Assembly (NCBI RefSeq): GCF_006517275.1
Contig: NZ_CP041191.1
Coordinates: 1,110,501-1,174,500 of the forward strand
From: Labrenzia sp. PHM005
GTDB lineage: Bacteria; Pseudomonadota; Alphaproteobacteria; Rhizobiales; Stappiaceae
Reading direction: 5' to 3'
Length of the DNA: 64,000 bases
The position numbers and the translations under genes were made by a program. This document shows, in pieces, positions 1-9,045 of this stretch; position 1 is the stretch's first letter, and each line of letters starts with the position of its first letter. Under the pieces are notes generated by a model. The model was not told where the DNA came from. It did not search any database and was given only the letters and a program-made list of their open reading frames with translations.

Positions 1-1209
1 GTAATGACCGATGATGAAATCACCCAGGCAATTGAAGACTCCTTTCGGGCTAATCTTGCGAATGCAGAGTTTCTCGACAAAGCTATTGAGAATCTTAGTT
101 TCGTTTTGGATAGCGATGAAGGAACGATCAACATTTCCTCTTCCGCCAATCTCAGCAACTACTTTTTAGACATTGGCGGATTCGGACTTAGCTCCTTTGG
201 TCCAGACACCTTTACTTTCGGTACCAACGCTCAAGTTTCCTATTCTCGATTTGATGTCGAACTGGCGCTTGTTGTCGACGTAACCGGTTCAATGGCTTGG
301 AGCATCGGGTCGACAAGTACCGCTCGTATCACCGCATTACGCGCCGCCGGCGAAGAGCTTGTTAATATCCTGTTGCCAACTGGCGGGACGCCATCTGGGT
401 CCAAAGTCCGGATATCTCTTGTCCCCTATAGCCAGGGCGTCAACCTGGCCAGCTATGCAAACAAAGTAAAGGGCGGCGACCACTACTCAGTGAGCGGTAA
501 CTGCGTTACCGAACGTCAGGATTACGCCAGCAATACAGTGATGCTCACGGACACGGCGTATAATTATGACACCGCAAACCCGCCGGCACTTGAATCCTTT
601 TATGGCGGCGCCAGCACCAACTGCTCGTCATCCTCTCAATTCATTCCGCTTTCCAGCAATCGGACCACACTGATCAATGCGATCCGGGCACTCAACACCA
701 ATGGCGGCACCGCTGGTCAAACTGGAATTGTCTGGGGTTGGAACAGTATTTCCCCAAACTATGCAAACCTTTGGCCATCAGATAGCGCTCCAGAAGCTTA
801 CACGAATGACGATGTTTTGAAATTCGCGATCATCATGACAGATGGCGACAACAACCGGTACTACGAATATGTAGATACCGAACGGCGAAGAGTCCGGGTT
901 TGCAATCGGTATTACTGCTGGCGAGAATGGCAGGATGTAGCTGTCAACGACTGGCGGGAACGCGGTGAAAGCGAGTCCTACAGCAACACATCATCAACCC
1001 GTTCTCGCGATCTCTGTGCTGCGATGAAAACTGCTGGTATCGAGATTTTTGGCGTTTATTTCGGGACCGATAACAGTTCGGCAGGTGCAAGAAATATGTC
1101 AGCCTGTGCCAGCACCGGAAACTATTACCAGGCGACGTCCTCCGAAGGACTGATCCAGGCGTTTTCCAACATTGCCAAAAAGATCCAGCAGATCTACCTG
1201 TCACAGTAA
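1..1209 (+). CDS. TadG-like von Willebrand factor A protein, 5' end outside the window
   Basis: Partial gene: the frame is open from base 1, and its first residues align with an internal part of the neighbouring full copy at 1467-2903, so roughly 70 N-terminal residues lie upstream. The visible part contains a vWA domain with the MIDAS-type motif VVDVTGSM, a TDGDNNRYY strand-loop and paired Cys residues. The family (TadG-like, with Flp/Tad pilus or surface-adhesion proteins) is usually inserted in the inner membrane by an N-terminal helix and exposed to the periplasm. It is closely similar to the next gene except in a loop after TDGDNNRYY, where sequence and length differ. The function as a pilus or adhesion factor is a family inference. 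Confidence 0.85.
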   Translation, partial: VMTDDEITQAIEDSFRANLANAEFLDKAIENLSFVLDSDEGTINISSSANLSNYFLDIGGFGLSSFGPDTFTFGTNAQVSYSRFDVELALVVDVTGSMAWSIGSTSTARITALRAAGEELVNILLPTGGTPSGSKVRISLVPYSQGVNLASYANKVKGGDHYSVSGNCVTERQDYASNTVMLTDTAYNYDTANPPALESFYGGASTNCSSSSQFIPLSSNRTTLINAIRALNTNGGTAGQTGIVWGWNSISPNYANLWPSDSAPEAYTNDDVLKFAIIMTDGDNNRYYEYVDTERRRVRVCNRYYCWREWQDVAVNDWRERGESESYSNTSSTRSRDLCAAMKTAGIEIFGVYFGTDNSSAGARNMSACASTGNYYQATSSEGLIQAFSNIAKKIQQIYLSQ

Positions 1210-1232
1210 CAGCAAAAAATACCGAGAACCCA

Positions 1233-1260
1233 AATAGGCCCGCCAATTGGCGAGCCTATT
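1233..1260. terminator. Hairpin terminator after the first TadG-like gene
   Basis: A 28-base almost perfect palindrome (AATAGGC..GCC AATT GGC..GCCTATT) lies 23 bases after the stop codon and is followed by TTTGTTTT. The same type of hairpin follows the second TadG-like copy, so it was probably part of the duplicated block. Confidence 0.8.
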
Positions 1261-1282
1261 TTGTTTTGGGAACCTGGGTGAT

Positions 1283-1315
1283 TTATGCACGGTTCTGGCG
1301 GTTGTCGATCAGATC
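1283..1315 (-). pseudogene. Remnant of the 3' end of acetyl-CoA synthetase
   Basis: Thirty-three bases match the last codons and stop of acsA at 2977-3009 with two mismatches. Read on the minus strand they encode [15 protein letters not shown], against [15 protein letters not shown] in the intact gene. Similarity fades beyond 1315. The fragment has the same position relative to the first TadG-like copy and terminator as the real acsA end has to the second copy. It is best explained as the edge of a tandem duplication. Confidence 0.75.
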
Positions 1316-1466
1316 AGCGGCTGCAGAGGTTTTATTTATCGTAGCACTTAACAATGTAATTTTTTGCAATATTTGATCTGAAACTTAAGAACTTAGGTAC
1401 TATTCGCATATAGCAGTTTCCGCAGGGGTCCGGCGGGCATTTTTTGAAACGGGACTGCGAAGCTAT

Positions 1467-2903
1467 ATGGGAACGGTCTTTTATAAAAACTTTTTGCAGA
1501 ACGAACGCGGCGCCATTCTGCCGATTTTTGGCGTACTGGTGCTTATGATGGTTGTCATCGGCGGAGCGGCCATAGATGTTTCCAGAGCTGTGAACGCGCG
1601 CGAAAAACTGTCTTACGCGATCGATGCTGCTGCACTTGCGGTCGCGACAGATTTGTCGACGTCGGTAATGACCGACGATGAAATCTCCGCGGCTATCGAA
1701 GATTCTTTTCGGGCCAATCTTGCGAATGCGGAATTTCTCGACAAGGCCATCGAGAATCTGAGCTTCGTCGTCGACAGCGATGAAGGAACCATCAACATTT
1801 CCTCCTCTGCCAGTCTCAGCACCTATTTTTTGGACGTCGGTGGGTATGGGGTGAGTGCATTTGGCCCCGATGCGTTTAATTTTGGGACCAACGCTCAGGT
1901 TTCTTACTCCCGCTTCGATGTTGAACTGGCGCTTGTTGTGGATGTTACAGGCTCTATGGGATGGTCGATCGGCTCCAGTAGCACGATTCGGATCGTTGCT
2001 TTGCGGGAAGCTTCAGAAGAGCTTGTCAACATTCTCCTGCCGGCAGACGCGCCTCCATCGACATCAAAAGTTCGGATCTCGTTGGTTCCTTACAGCCAGG
2101 GCGTCAATCTCGGATCCTATGCAGAAAAGGTGAAAGGTGGCGATTATCACTCTGTCAGTGGCGATTGTGTCACAGAACGCCAAGATTACGATGGCAACGA
2201 AGTGATGCTGACCGACATGCCTTATAATTATTACACCGATAGTTCGCCTCCACCTCTAGAGAGTTTCTATGGTGGTGGTACGGACAGGTGTTCATCTTCA
2301 TCAGAAATGATGCCTCTGACCAATGACCGTGATGAACTGATCAGCGCAATTCAGGCTTTGAATGATGCAGGCGGCACAGCTGGTCAAACAGGTATTGTTT
2401 GGGGGTGGAACAGCATCTCACCAAGCTATTCGAATCTTTGGCCAACCGACAGCGCCCCAGAAGCCTACACCAACACCGACGTGCTCAAATTCGCGATCAT
2501 TATGACTGATGGCGATAACAACCGTTATTATGACATGGTTGCGACCACTGAGTGGGAGCAAGTCGAAGTCTGCCGAATGGTCTACCGCAGAGGACGTTGG
2601 CGTGAGCGGTGCTGGGATGAGTGGCAGGAAGTCAGCACTTACGAGTGGGACGAAATTGGAGAAGGTCAATCCTACTCCAACACATCGTCCACCCGCTCCC
2701 GTGATCTCTGCACAGCGATGAAAAACTCCGGTATCGAGATCTTCGGCGTTTACTTCGGCACGGATGATGATTCTGCCGGAGCATTGAATATGGCCTCATG
2801 CGCTAGTTCAGGTAACTATTATCAAGCAACGTCCTCCGAAGGGTTGATCCAAGCGTTTTCAAACATCGCCAAGAAGATTCAACAAATCTACTTGTCGAAA
2901 TAG
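1467..2903 (+). CDS. TadG-like pilus-assembly/von Willebrand factor A protein
   Basis: A 478-residue complete copy of the paralog pair. Residues about 10-60 form the TadG/TadE-like N-terminus: NERGAILPIFG, then a hydrophobic helix and AIDAAALAVA. The vWA domain follows from about residue 150, with the VVDVTGSM MIDAS motif and a later MTDGDNN segment. A Cys- and Arg-rich loop (about residues 370-400) differs from the first copy in sequence and length. The family is anchored in the inner membrane with a periplasmic vWA domain, usually near tad/flp pilus loci; no other tad gene is visible here. The start ATG has a modest GGGA upstream. It is convergent with acsA. Confidence 0.85.
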   Translation: MGTVFYKNFLQNERGAILPIFGVLVLMMVVIGGAAIDVSRAVNAREKLSYAIDAAALAVATDLSTSVMTDDEISAAIEDSFRANLANAEFLDKAIENLSFVVDSDEGTINISSSASLSTYFLDVGGYGVSAFGPDAFNFGTNAQVSYSRFDVELALVVDVTGSMGWSIGSSSTIRIVALREASEELVNILLPADAPPSTSKVRISLVPYSQGVNLGSYAEKVKGGDYHSVSGDCVTERQDYDGNEVMLTDMPYNYYTDSSPPPLESFYGGGTDRCSSSSEMMPLTNDRDELISAIQALNDAGGTAGQTGIVWGWNSISPSYSNLWPTDSAPEAYTNTDVLKFAIIMTDGDNNRYYDMVATTEWEQVEVCRMVYRRGRWRERCWDEWQEVSTYEWDEIGEGQSYSNTSSTRSRDLCTAMKNSGIEIFGVYFGTDDDSAGALNMASCASSGNYYQATSSEGLIQAFSNIAKKIQQIYLSK

Positions 2904-2930
2904 TCTTCTCAATAGGTCAAAACAAAAAAA

Positions 2931-2948
2931 GCCCGCCAATCGGCGGGC
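2931..2948. terminator. Bidirectional terminator between TadG-like gene and acsA
   Basis: The stem GCCCGCC/GGCGGGC has a four-base loop. It is preceded by a run of six A and followed by CTTTCTC, so it can serve both convergent transcripts. Confidence 0.8.
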
Positions 2949-2976
2949 CTTTCTCATTCCAAGAAAACCGGCTGAG

Positions 2977-4914
2977 TTATGCACGGTTCTGACGGTTGTC
3001 GATCAGGTCGTCAACCACGGCTGGATCAGCCAGGGTCGACGTGTCACCGAGATTGTCGAAGCTGTCCTCTGCGATCTTGCGCAGAATGCGGCGCATGATC
3101 TTGCCGGAGCGGGTCTTCGGCAGGCCTGGCGAAAACTGGATGAGATCCGGCGAGGCGATGGGGCCGATTTCTGCCCGGACATGTTTGACCAGATCTTTTT
3201 TCAGCTCATCCGTCGGCTCTTCGCCTTCCATCAAGGTGACATAAGCATAGATGCCCTGCCCTTTGATGTCGTGCGGATAGCCCACTACTGCGGCTTCAGA
3301 AACCTTTTCATGAGCCACGAGTGCGCTCTCGACTTCTGCTGTACCCATCCGGTGGCCGGAGACGTTGATCACGTCGTCCACACGGCCGGTGATCCAGTAG
3401 TAGCCGTCTTCATCGCGGCGGCAGCCGTCACCAGTGAAGTAAAGGCCTTTGTAGGTGGCAAAATACGTCTGCACGAAACGGTCATGGTCGCCATAAACCG
3501 TGCGCATTTGGCCCGGCCAGCTGTCGGTAATAACCAGATTGCCCTCGGTCGCTCCGTCCAGGAATTTGCCTTCCGCATCGACAATGGCCGGCTGCACGCC
3601 GAAGAACGGACGGGTTGCCGATCCCGGCTTCAGATCCGTCGCGCCTGGAAGTGGAGTGATCAAAATGCCGCCGGTTTCCGTCTGCCACCAGGTGTCCACG
3701 ATCGGACAATTCTGCTTGCCGACCACATTGTAATACCAGGTCCAGGCTTCCGGGTTGATCGGCTCACCCACAGAGCCCAGCAGGCGCAATGTTGAGAGAT
3801 CCGATTTGTTGACGTGATCATCGCCAGCGCCCATCAGAGCGCGGATCGCGGTTGGGGCGGTGTAGAAAGTGTTGACCTTGTGCTTTTCGCAGACCTGCCA
3901 GAAACGGCCGGCGTCCGGATAGGTCGGCACGCCTTCGAACATCAGCGTTGTCGCGCCGTTGGCCAGCGGGCCATAGACGATGTAGCTGTGGCCCGTGACC
4001 CAGCCCACATCCGCCGTACACCAATAGATGTCGCCGTCCTTGTAGTCGAAGACATATTGGTGGGTCATCGACGCATAAACGAGATAACCGCCGGTGGTGT
4101 GCACCACGCCCTTCGGCTGGCCGGTGGAGCCGGAGGTGTAGAGGATGAACAGCGGATCTTCCGCATTCATTTCTACCGGCTCACAGTGGTCGGACACCCT
4201 GTCGGCCTCGTCATGATACCAGACGTCCCGGCCGTCCTGCATTGAGATCTCGCCGCCGGTGCGCTTAACCACGATCACGCTGTCGACCGGTGCCTTTTCA
4301 CACGCCTTGTCGACATTGGCTTTCAGTGGAACTTTGCGGCCACCGCGAAGGCCTTCGTCCGCGGTGATAATGCAGGTGCTCTTACAGCTCTCGATGCGCT
4401 GGGCCAGGCTGTCTGGAGAAAAGCCGCCGAAAACGATCGAGTGGATCGCGCCAATGCGGGTACAGGCCAGCATCGCGTAGGCTGCTTCCGGGATCATCGG
4501 CAGATAGAGCGTGACGCGATCACCTTTTTTAACGCCCTGGGCATGCAGCACGTTGGCGAACTTGTTCACCTCGTGGTGCAGTTCCTTATAGGTGATCACC
4601 TTGCTGTCGGCCGGATCGTCGCCTTCCCAGATGATCGCCGGCTGATCGCCGCGAGTTTCTAGGTGCCGGTCGATACAGTTTGCCGATACGTTCAGCGTGC
4701 CGTCTTCGAACCATTTGATCGAGACGTTGTGGTAATCGTAGGAGGTGTTTTTCACCTTGGTGTAAGGCTTGATCCAATCGATCCGCTTACCGTGTTCGCC
4801 CCAGAATCCATCCGGATCTTCCACGGAGCGCTTGTACATTTCGAGATATTTGGCGTTATCGGCGTGTGCCCCGGCGGCAACATCCGACGGAACCGGAAAT
4901 ACAGATGCGGACAT
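2977..4914 (-). CDS. acsA: Acetyl-CoA synthetase (acetate-CoA ligase, AMP-forming)
   Basis: Activates acetate to acetyl-CoA through acetyl-AMP in the cytoplasm. The 645 residues match the family length. Visible motifs are the AMP-binding loop [39 protein letters not shown], and the C-terminal [11 protein letters not shown] containing the lysine that is typically acetylated. I chose the ATG at 4914 ([11 protein letters not shown]) over a longer in-frame start because GGGAGG lies 8 bases upstream and Acs proteins start like this. A single-gene unit. An 8-base tandem repeat and a 12-base palindrome lie upstream. Confidence 0.95.
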   Translation of the reverse strand: MSASVFPVPSDVAAGAHADNAKYLEMYKRSVEDPDGFWGEHGKRIDWIKPYTKVKNTSYDYHNVSIKWFEDGTLNVSANCIDRHLETRGDQPAIIWEGDDPADSKVITYKELHHEVNKFANVLHAQGVKKGDRVTLYLPMIPEAAYAMLACTRIGAIHSIVFGGFSPDSLAQRIESCKSTCIITADEGLRGGRKVPLKANVDKACEKAPVDSVIVVKRTGGEISMQDGRDVWYHDEADRVSDHCEPVEMNAEDPLFILYTSGSTGQPKGVVHTTGGYLVYASMTHQYVFDYKDGDIYWCTADVGWVTGHSYIVYGPLANGATTLMFEGVPTYPDAGRFWQVCEKHKVNTFYTAPTAIRALMGAGDDHVNKSDLSTLRLLGSVGEPINPEAWTWYYNVVGKQNCPIVDTWWQTETGGILITPLPGATDLKPGSATRPFFGVQPAIVDAEGKFLDGATEGNLVITDSWPGQMRTVYGDHDRFVQTYFATYKGLYFTGDGCRRDEDGYYWITGRVDDVINVSGHRMGTAEVESALVAHEKVSEAAVVGYPHDIKGQGIYAYVTLMEGEEPTDELKKDLVKHVRAEIGPIASPDLIQFSPGLPKTRSGKIMRRILRKIAEDSFDNLGDTSTLADPAVVDDLIDNRQNRA

Positions 4915-5027
4915 AAGAGAACCTCCCAGAAACCACAATAAACCGGCGGTCGCGTGTCCTCTCCTCCCGCCAGCTAATTTGCCGGTGGCCATTATGCGTA
5001 TGGCCTTCCCCAGCGTCTATATCGAAA

Positions 5028-5071
5028 CTTTCGTACTTTCGTAGGCGCGACGATGGTCTAGGGTCGACCCT
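5028..5071. promoter_or_regulatory. Possible acsA regulatory region: tandem octamer and palindrome
   Basis: About 115 bases upstream of the acsA start there is a perfect tandem repeat of CTTTCGTA (5028-5043), then the 12-base palindrome AGGGTCGACCCT at 5060-5071. Both lie in the non-coding gap between acsA and the DUF1761 gene. Their arrangement suggests regulator binding, but no known motif is assigned. Confidence 0.35.
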
Positions 5072-5107
5072 CTAATGCGTTCAAAAGTGGAATGAATTAC
5101 GTTTGCG

Positions 5108-5506
5108 TCAGCTGAGCAATCCGATCACAACAGCCTGAGTGAGAAGCACCAGCAACCAGTGGCCACCGTCGATGAAGGTCAAGCTCCACGGCCGGCTTTG
5201 AAACCGGTGATTGATGATCTGAGTGGTCATGACGATGCCAACCCACACCATCACCGCGGAAATGATTCCGGACCGGATGCTCGTTTCGCCTGTGTGATAG
5301 ATGATCCCCGCAAACACAACGGCCATCACCAGCTGGCAGATGAAGGCTGTTGCCATCGTGACGGGATCCGGTTTTGTCTGTTCTTCGCTGAGGCCCGCTG
5401 CTTTCATCCAGGCCTTGCCAAGGATGCCGTACCAAACCCCGCCGAGCACAAAAGAAGCAATGGCCGCAGCGCCCGCCGCCAGAAGATTGATCCCATCGAA
5501 CATCAT
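5108..5506 (-). CDS. DUF1761 family membrane protein
   Basis: About 132 residues with four hydrophobic stretches, starting MMFDGINLLAAG. The segment VLGGVWYGILGKAWMKAAG is typical of DUF1761, an integral membrane family of unknown function. The start at 5506 is preceded by GGGAGGG about 8 bases upstream and is preferred to the longer frame beginning at 5566. It lies between acsA and the end of the urease operon, on the same strand as both, with no evident link to either. Confidence 0.75.
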   Translation of the reverse strand: MMFDGINLLAAGAAAIASFVLGGVWYGILGKAWMKAAGLSEEQTKPDPVTMATAFICQLVMAVVFAGIIYHTGETSIRSGIISAVMVWVGIVMTTQIINHRFQSRPWSLTFIDGGHWLLVLLTQAVVIGLLS

Positions 5507-5644
5507 TTTATTGGCCCTCCCCAAAGCGCTGAAATCCAGCCCGCCGGCGACTGACAATGAGAGCAAATTTCTTCAAGATCAAGAACGGGCCGACGCAAAT
5601 CACCGGGAAAAATAGCAATGCACATACTGCAATAGACAGCTGAG

Positions 5645-6352
5645 CTACAGCTTACGCCAGACAGTCAGTTTTCCCACCTCTTCAAACCCAAGCTGACGGT
5701 AGACCGGCAACAATTCGTCGTCGGTTTCATAAGTGCAGACCGGGCGGTGCGGATAGGGTTCCAGAAGGTCATGCAAGGCGCCAAAAAGCCAGCTTTTCCT
5801 TCGGAAAACATTGGATACTCCGATAATGTTTTTGCCGTCACAGGCCGGCCCATGATTGAGCACAGCTCCGGCCTTGAGGGTGCTATCCTGCAGGATGGAG
5901 GCGAAGTCGATCGCCTGAACTTCCAGGAGCTTTGCCGGAAAAATCTTATGCAAGACTTCCTTGTCGCTCCATCCCTCCAGCCACTTGCGCAGGCTCTCGA
6001 CAGTCACAGCCTTATGCCAACTCGGAGGTGCGGGTGGTTTGCGGGCGCTCTGCGGCATCCGGAACAGCCAGGTTCCGGTCAAAAGCTCTTCAAAACCCGA
6101 GGACCTTAAGTTGAGACAATTGAAACTGTCTTTGACGGCCGCATTGGCAGGGAGTGCAGCAAGCGCAGACGTTAGGTCTGCCCCATGATCGTCCGTCACC
6201 GTAACGATGTTTGGAAACAACGGAACAGTGGTTCCTGACGCCTGCCAATAGCCGTGATGATAGCCGGTCTGCGCGCCGGCAGCCTTCAAGACTGCATCGC
6301 ACCAGAGCGCATTATTCTGCGCGCACAACGAAACCACATCTTCTGGTTTCAC
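5645..6352 (-). CDS. GNAT-like acetyltransferase at the end of the urease operon
   Basis: A 235-residue soluble protein. The C-terminal third looks like the acyl-CoA-binding half of a GNAT fold ([13 protein letters not shown], then [23 protein letters not shown]). The N-terminal 130 residues are not recognised. Its ATG overlaps the ureG stop by four bases, so it is translationally coupled to ureG and belongs to the urease transcript. The substrate is unknown. A role in urease maturation is possible only by association. Confidence 0.65.
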   Translation of the reverse strand: MKPEDVVSLCAQNNALWCDAVLKAAGAQTGYHHGYWQASGTTVPLFPNIVTVTDDHGADLTSALAALPANAAVKDSFNCLNLRSSGFEELLTGTWLFRMPQSARKPPAPPSWHKAVTVESLRKWLEGWSDKEVLHKIFPAKLLEVQAIDFASILQDSTLKAGAVLNHGPACDGKNIIGVSNVFRRKSWLFGALHDLLEPYPHRPVCTYETDDELLPVYRQLGFEEVGKLTVWRKL

Positions 6353-6966
6353 GGTTCCAGGCCACCCTTCCCGACTACAAAGTCCACGATCTTATCTACA
6401 CCATCACCGGTTTTCATATTGGCAAAGACAAATGGCCGGGTTTTCCGCATTTTTGTGGCGTCCCGGTCCATCACATCCAGATTTGCCCCAACATAGGGCG
6501 CCAGATCGGTCTTGTTAATCACCAGAAGATCGGACCGGGTGATACCTGGCCCGCCCTTGCGCGGGATTTCCTCACCTGCCGCGACGTCGATCACATAAAT
6601 CGTCAGATCGGCCAGTTCCGGCGAAAAGGTCGCCGCTAGATTGTCTCCGCCCGATTCGATCAAGATCAGATCGAGGTCCGGAATGGTTTCATTGAGGTCC
6701 TTGACCGCCGCCAGATTGATCGAGGCATCTTCCCGGATCGCTGTATGCGGGCAGCCACCGGTTTCCACGCCGCGAATCCGGTCGCTGGTCAGCGCTTGAG
6801 AGCGCATCAGCGCCTCGGCATCTTCGGATGTGTAAATGTCGTTGGTGATGACAGCGAGCGAGTATTTGTCGCGCATGGCCTTGCACAGCTTGTCCGTCAG
6901 TGTGGTTTTACCCGCGCCGACCGGTCCGCCGATGCCTACGCGCAAAGGGCCATTAACTGAACTCAT
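6349..6966 (-). CDS. ureG: Urease accessory GTPase UreG
   Basis: A SIMIBI-class GTPase that powers nickel delivery to apo-urease together with UreF, UreD and UreE. 205 residues, normal for the family. The P-loop GPVGAGKTT is near residues 14-22, the metal-binding CPHTAIRED motif is present, and IESGGDNL and VINKTDL supply the GTPase switch and specificity motifs. The start overlaps the ureF stop (ATGA), showing coupling. Confidence 0.97.
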   Translation of the reverse strand: MSSVNGPLRVGIGGPVGAGKTTLTDKLCKAMRDKYSLAVITNDIYTSEDAEALMRSQALTSDRIRGVETGGCPHTAIREDASINLAAVKDLNETIPDLDLILIESGGDNLAATFSPELADLTIYVIDVAAGEEIPRKGGPGITRSDLLVINKTDLAPYVGANLDVMDRDATKMRKTRPFVFANMKTGDGVDKIVDFVVGKGGLEP

Positions 6967-7688
6967 GAGCGGAATAACCTCGAATATTGTGTTTCGTGCG
7001 CCATGGAGGCGATGTCGGCAAGAAAGGTGGAGGTGCCAAGGTCCTCCAGGCCGGCCTCAGGAGCTTCTTCGGTCACTTGAAAAATCACCAGCTCCAATGC
7101 TGCCAGAACCCTTTGCCCATCATTCTGGCCGAGCGGGACGGCGCGGACGGCAACAGAGATCAGGTTGGCTGAGAAGGCGTGTAAAAACGCGGAGAGCGCG
7201 GCCGGCTCAGGCAAGTCGTGTGCCGCAGAAACCAGGCCCAGCGCAATCGGATAAGGCCAGTCTTTCAGCGCAGCCCCGGTTTCCGGATCCGTGAGTTCGG
7301 CAAACACGCCTGCGGCAGGGCTTTCAGTAACGGGCAGCCAGCTCGCCAGCACCGTTTCCATGAAGGCTGTACCCTGAGCGGACGTTTCCAGATGACGCTC
7401 CTTTGAGGGCTGAAGAGCCAAACCCAACTCGGCCAGCTCCCTGACTTTTGCACCATCTCCTGCTTGGGCCGCCCGATAAGTCTCGCTCATCAGGATCGCA
7501 TCACTCCGGCCGGCACCAAATTTTAGGACATCTTCCACCCAGGCCTGAAGCTCTGCAGAAGAGGTTACCCCGCCCGCATCAATCACCTGTTCCAGCCCAT
7601 GGGAATAGGTGAAAGCGCCGATCGGAAAGGCTGGCGAGAGGAACGTCAGCAGCCGGTAGAGGGCTGATTGGGACATGGAGGTAGTCAT
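6963..7688 (-). CDS. ureF: Urease accessory protein UreF
   Basis: 241 residues with the family signature [19 protein letters not shown] near the N-terminus. All-helical, UreF bridges UreD-urease and UreG in the activation complex. An alternative ATG lies four codons downstream. The upstream gap to ureE, about 170 bases, is filled by a palindromic repeat. The gene overlaps ureG. Confidence 0.95.
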   Translation of the reverse strand: MTTSMSQSALYRLLTFLSPAFPIGAFTYSHGLEQVIDAGGVTSSAELQAWVEDVLKFGAGRSDAILMSETYRAAQAGDGAKVRELAELGLALQPSKERHLETSAQGTAFMETVLASWLPVTESPAAGVFAELTDPETGAALKDWPYPIALGLVSAAHDLPEPAALSAFLHAFSANLISVAVRAVPLGQNDGQRVLAALELVIFQVTEEAPEAGLEDLGTSTFLADIASMAHETQYSRLFRS

Positions 7689-7720
7689 TGGTAACCACCC
7701 GAGGCCAGAGACATCACAGA

Positions 7721-7840
7721 TGTCATCCCGGCCACCGAGCCGGGATCCACTCGCGATTCTGTTTGCCGCAACTTGGGAATTTCTGGATCAGCGTCTCTGC
7801 AAACGAGTGGGTCCCCGTACAAGGCGGGGAGGACACCCCA
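7721..7840. repeat. Intergenic palindromic repeat element between ureE and ureF
   Basis: A non-coding structured element. It has an inner hairpin TCCCGGC-6-GCCGGGA (7726-7745), a second hairpin CCCCG-7-CGGGG (7813-7829), and an outer arm pair GATCCACTCG / CGAGTGGGTC (7744-7753 and 7804-7813, one mismatch). The start resembles the element at 17640-17705, so it is probably a dispersed REP-like family. A minus-strand frame across it (7685-7960) is not credible as a gene. Confidence 0.65.
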
Positions 7841-7859
7841 GGAATCGGCTAGAATAAAC

Positions 7860-8360
7860 TCACCCATGAGAGTGCTCGTGGTCTCCATGGTGATGATGCC
7901 CGTGCCCGTGATCGTGGCCTTGGGTTTGACCATGCCCGTAGGCACCGCCTTCCGGATCAAAGGGTGCGACCAGCTCGCTCAGCTTGCCGCCGAGTTTTTT
8001 GACCATGTCCTCAATCACATGATCGCGGCGGATACGAAGCGTATCGCCCATCAGCTGGGTCGGCAAATGCCGGTTGCCCAGGTGCCAGGCGATCTTCACC
8101 AGATGCGCGGCATCTGTTGCCCGGATTTCCACCAGGTCTTCCGGTTCAGCGCGGACTTCGACAATCCGGCCATCGTCCAGCACCAACCCATCGCCATGAT
8201 GCAGATAGACGGCGTGTGCCTCATCTAAGAGAAACGACAAGCCGCCACTGGCCGTCAGTACGGCGCGGCGGCGGTGCCGGTCCTCCCGGTCAAGGGCGAT
8301 GGTATCTGCGGCCGGATCTGTCCACCCGCCGGCCGGTTTGATGCTGGCAACCCGGATCAT
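7860..8360 (-). CDS. ureE: Urease accessory protein UreE (nickel metallochaperone)
   Basis: Binds nickel and passes it to the urease activation complex. 166 residues. The UreE N-terminal domain is followed by the metal-binding C-terminal domain (YHLGNRH-type segment seen here as [12 protein letters not shown]), and a His/Gly-rich tail ends the protein ([18 protein letters not shown]). The start at 8360 has GGAAGGA close upstream. The tail indicates high nickel-binding capacity. Confidence 0.95.
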   Translation of the reverse strand: MIRVASIKPAGGWTDPAADTIALDREDRHRRRAVLTASGGLSFLLDEAHAVYLHHGDGLVLDDGRIVEVRAEPEDLVEIRATDAAHLVKIAWHLGNRHLPTQLMGDTLRIRRDHVIEDMVKKLGGKLSELVAPFDPEGGAYGHGQTQGHDHGHGHHHHGDHEHSHG

Positions 8361-8373
8361 ACAGTCCTTCCAA

Positions 8374-8982
8374 TCATGCAGCTGCTGCCATCACCTTGGC
8401 CATCATGGCTTTATAGGCCGGGCGATTGCGCAGGGTTTTGAAGTAATCGTAGATGCGGCCTTCTTTCGGCAGGTCGAATTTGGCGGTGACCGCCCAGCCG
8501 CCGCAATGGCCAATGATGATATCGGGAATGGTGAAGGTCTCGCCCATCACGTAAGGCCCTTCCCCCATACGTTCTTCCAAAACCCGAAGCCCTTCGGTGA
8601 ATTCGGCTTTGCAGACCGGCTTGATTTCCGGAACCCGTATGTCTTTGGGGTGAATGAAGCTGTTTTTGGCTGCCGTCCACAGCGCCCCTTCCAGAACATC
8701 GACCGCGAGCTGGGTGAAACTGTCTTGAAGGGCCCGCTCCTTGGTTCCGGCCGGAAAGGTGAACTTGCCGTGTTTGTCGGCAAGATAGGTGCAGATGGCG
8801 ACCGATTCCGGCAAAACCAGATCGTCATCGATCAACACCGGCACCTTGCCACCCGGGTTTACCGCACAAATGGTCTCTGACTGTGGCATCGCCGGGTCGA
8901 TTTCGTACTGTTCGCCCAGCTCTTCCAGGAGCCACATCACGCGCATGGCCCGGGTCTGCGGAAATCCAACAATTTTGTACAT
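8374..8982 (-). CDS. Glutathione S-transferase family protein
   Basis: About 202 residues with an N-terminal thioredoxin-like GST domain ([47 protein letters not shown]) and an all-helical C-terminal domain. The PES motif typical of glutathione binding is present. I take the ATG at 8982 with AGGA upstream instead of the TTG at 9006. It sits inside the urease operon, 13 bases before ureE, which is unusual. A stress-related or detoxifying role is only inferred. Confidence 0.85.
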   Translation of the reverse strand: MYKIVGFPQTRAMRVMWLLEELGEQYEIDPAMPQSETICAVNPGGKVPVLIDDDLVLPESVAICTYLADKHGKFTFPAGTKERALQDSFTQLAVDVLEGALWTAAKNSFIHPKDIRVPEIKPVCKAEFTEGLRVLEERMGEGPYVMGETFTIPDIIIGHCGGWAVTAKFDLPKEGRIYDYFKTLRNRPAYKAMMAKVMAAAA

Positions 8983-9045
8983 AGAGTAACCGTTCCTGTA
9001 TCCCAATTGACTGCAAAGCAGGCAAACCCTGAGCCAATTTCGAAT

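Noticed and set aside
7685..7960. 91-residue minus-strand frame between ureE and ureF
   Set aside because: It runs across a palindromic repeat and into ureE in another frame. It has no protein-like features.
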